A stretch of DNA of 50,468 nt, taken from assembly GCA_013178005.1 (NCBI GenBank), contig JABLXL010000039.1:1-50468 (forward strand). The letters are read 5' to 3'. Of the stretch, positions 49,607 through 50,468 are shown piece after piece. Position 1 is the stretch's first letter. Every line of letters starts with the position of its first letter. The notes under the pieces were generated by a model. The model searched no databases, was not told the DNA's origin, and saw only the letters and a program-made list of their open reading frames with translations. The stretch is from Actinomycetota bacterium (GTDB lineage Bacteria > Actinomycetota > Geothermincolia > Geothermincolales > RBG-13-55-18). A program made the position numbers and the translations under genes.

Positions 49607-49696
49607 CGCGCGCATATGGAAAGCTCGAGAGCATCTGCGCGGCCCTTCTGCCCGGTGCCCTCGAGCCTCCACGCCGGAAAGAGGGGTTTGAGTGGG

Positions 49697-50095
49697 TTAA
49701 GCGTTTACCACCGATCGCTTCTCTCCGGCCCCGATAAGGTCCCTCACATATTCCAACAAAGCCCCGTTATCAAAAGGCTTGGCGATGCAGTGCACCACGC
49801 CCGCCCGTAAAGCCCTCTCTTCGATGTCCTCCTTGGGCAGAGCGCTCAGGATGATGATGGGGATGTTGAAGGTCTTGGTGGACATCTTCAGCCTCTCCAC
49901 CACGCTGAACCCGTCCCCGGCCGGCATCCTGACATCCAGGATGATGAGATCCGGCTTTACCCTGTGGGCGCTCATCACCGCGGACGTGCCGTCGAAGGCG
50001 GCGAAAACCTCGTAGCCCTCCAGGGAAAGGTTCACGCTCAATATCCTGACCAGGGACTCATCATCGTCTACTATGAGGATCTTTTTCCTGTCCAT
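49697..50095 (-). CDS. Single-domain response regulator
   Basis: This 132-residue CheY-like receiver has the acidic pocket 'ILIVDDDES' (Asp10-Asp12), the phospho-acceptor Asp54 in 'LIILDVRMPAGDG', Ser84 in 'IIILSALPK' and Lys106 in 'CIAKPFD'. All key residues are present. No output domain follows, so it signals by protein contact, as in phosphorelays or chemotaxis-like pathways. The ATG at 50095 has AGAGGGG upstream; longer upstream frames are not protein-like. No kinase is adjacent. The histidine kinase at 27843-30737 has no receiver of its own and is one possible partner, by inference only. Confidence 0.92.
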   Translation of the reverse strand: MDRKKILIVDDDESLVRILSVNLSLEGYEVFAAFDGTSAVMSAHRVKPDLIILDVRMPAGDGFSVVERLKMSTKTFNIPIIILSALPKEDIEERALRAGVVHCIAKPFDNGALLEYVRDLIGAGEKRSVVNA

Positions 50096-50468
50096 CTCGC
50101 AACCCCTCTCTCGCGTCCTTGCCTTCCGGCATTGTTCTATATCGATTCGAGGCGTGTCGCCGGCCATCCCGCGCGGGGGCGATTCCGGCACGCCATACGG
50201 GTTAGATGCACGTTGAACACACGCCTTCGCCGCATCCGTGGTGAGAGCGAGGTTATCGCCGTCTTCCATAAGGGTTAAACGTTTGCCGGGCCGAAGTTCG
50301 CCTTGGGGGAAAGGAGGAGCGCGGGCGGCGCAAGCATCCAAACTCATCTTCTACAGTTGCAGTTTCAGAATACCAGGTAGATAGGCGTTTTTAGGCATGA
50401 AAAACAGGGCTTGGCACTACACCTGCGCCATCCTTGCAGTCGGCGGCACAGCCACCCCGCAGGCTTTG
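50096..50468. other. Right-edge region upstream of the response regulator
   Basis: No gene, RNA or repeat can be supported. The promoter of the response regulator should lie here, but no consensus boxes stand out. Confidence 0.35.

Overview
The window is GC-rich bacterial chromosome. It has lipoprotein-type anchors, an ECF sigma/FecR pair, TadE-like pilus genes, a Tat system, an Opp transporter and a subtilase carrying C-terminal 'WYLAEGSTG' repeats. Taken together this suggests an uncultured, probably anaerobic and possibly thermophilic member of the Actinomycetota (Geothermincolia- or OPB41-like). That placement is an inference; no rRNA or universal marker gene lies in the window.

Left arm (1-10 kb), read on the minus strand: tatA-tatC, fdhE, then fdhA-fdhB-rnfC-rnfD. 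fdhA is a Tat-exported formate dehydrogenase with an in-frame UGA selenocysteine codon and a clear bacterial SECIS hairpin. It is followed without a break by its FeS subunit and by only two subunits of an Rnf complex. Next come an ECF sigma factor with a FecR-like partner (10.3-12.8 kb), a lipoprotein, TadE/TadG-like genes, a Phd-like antitoxin and a 1942-residue subtilase (16.1-22.0 kb).

Middle (22-35 kb): a tRNA with the complete tRNA-Sec architecture (8-bp acceptor, 5-bp T stem, 4-nt D loop, long variable arm) but a GCA (Cys) anticodon and a U73 discriminator; a B12/radical SAM protein; PAS and histidine kinase genes; a pseudokinase-PKD protein; and a second selenoprotein gene that a simple stop-codon reading would miss. 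In that gene a ferredoxin-thioredoxin reductase catalytic chain reads through UGA, exactly at the redox-active cysteine, into two tandem rubredoxin-like domains. It is translationally coupled to a glutaredoxin. A small protein of four 22-residue repeats and a 138-bp tandem repeat array follow.

Right arm (35-50 kb): an ADP-forming acyl-CoA synthetase-like protein, a HEAT-repeat protein and a Memo-family protein with a PqqD-like front domain; an MFS transporter; a complete oppABCDF operon; a dUTPase with an extra N-terminal domain; a cyclase-family hydrolase; a membrane-anchored coiled-coil protein; and a single-domain response regulator.

Two themes stand out. The first is selenocysteine biology: two UGA-encoded selenoproteins plus a tRNA-Sec look-alike that cannot read UGA. 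The second is short local tandem duplications (periods about 74-206 bp), many overlapping gene 3' ends or terminators. Several copies have diverged, so at least those are real rather than assembly errors.
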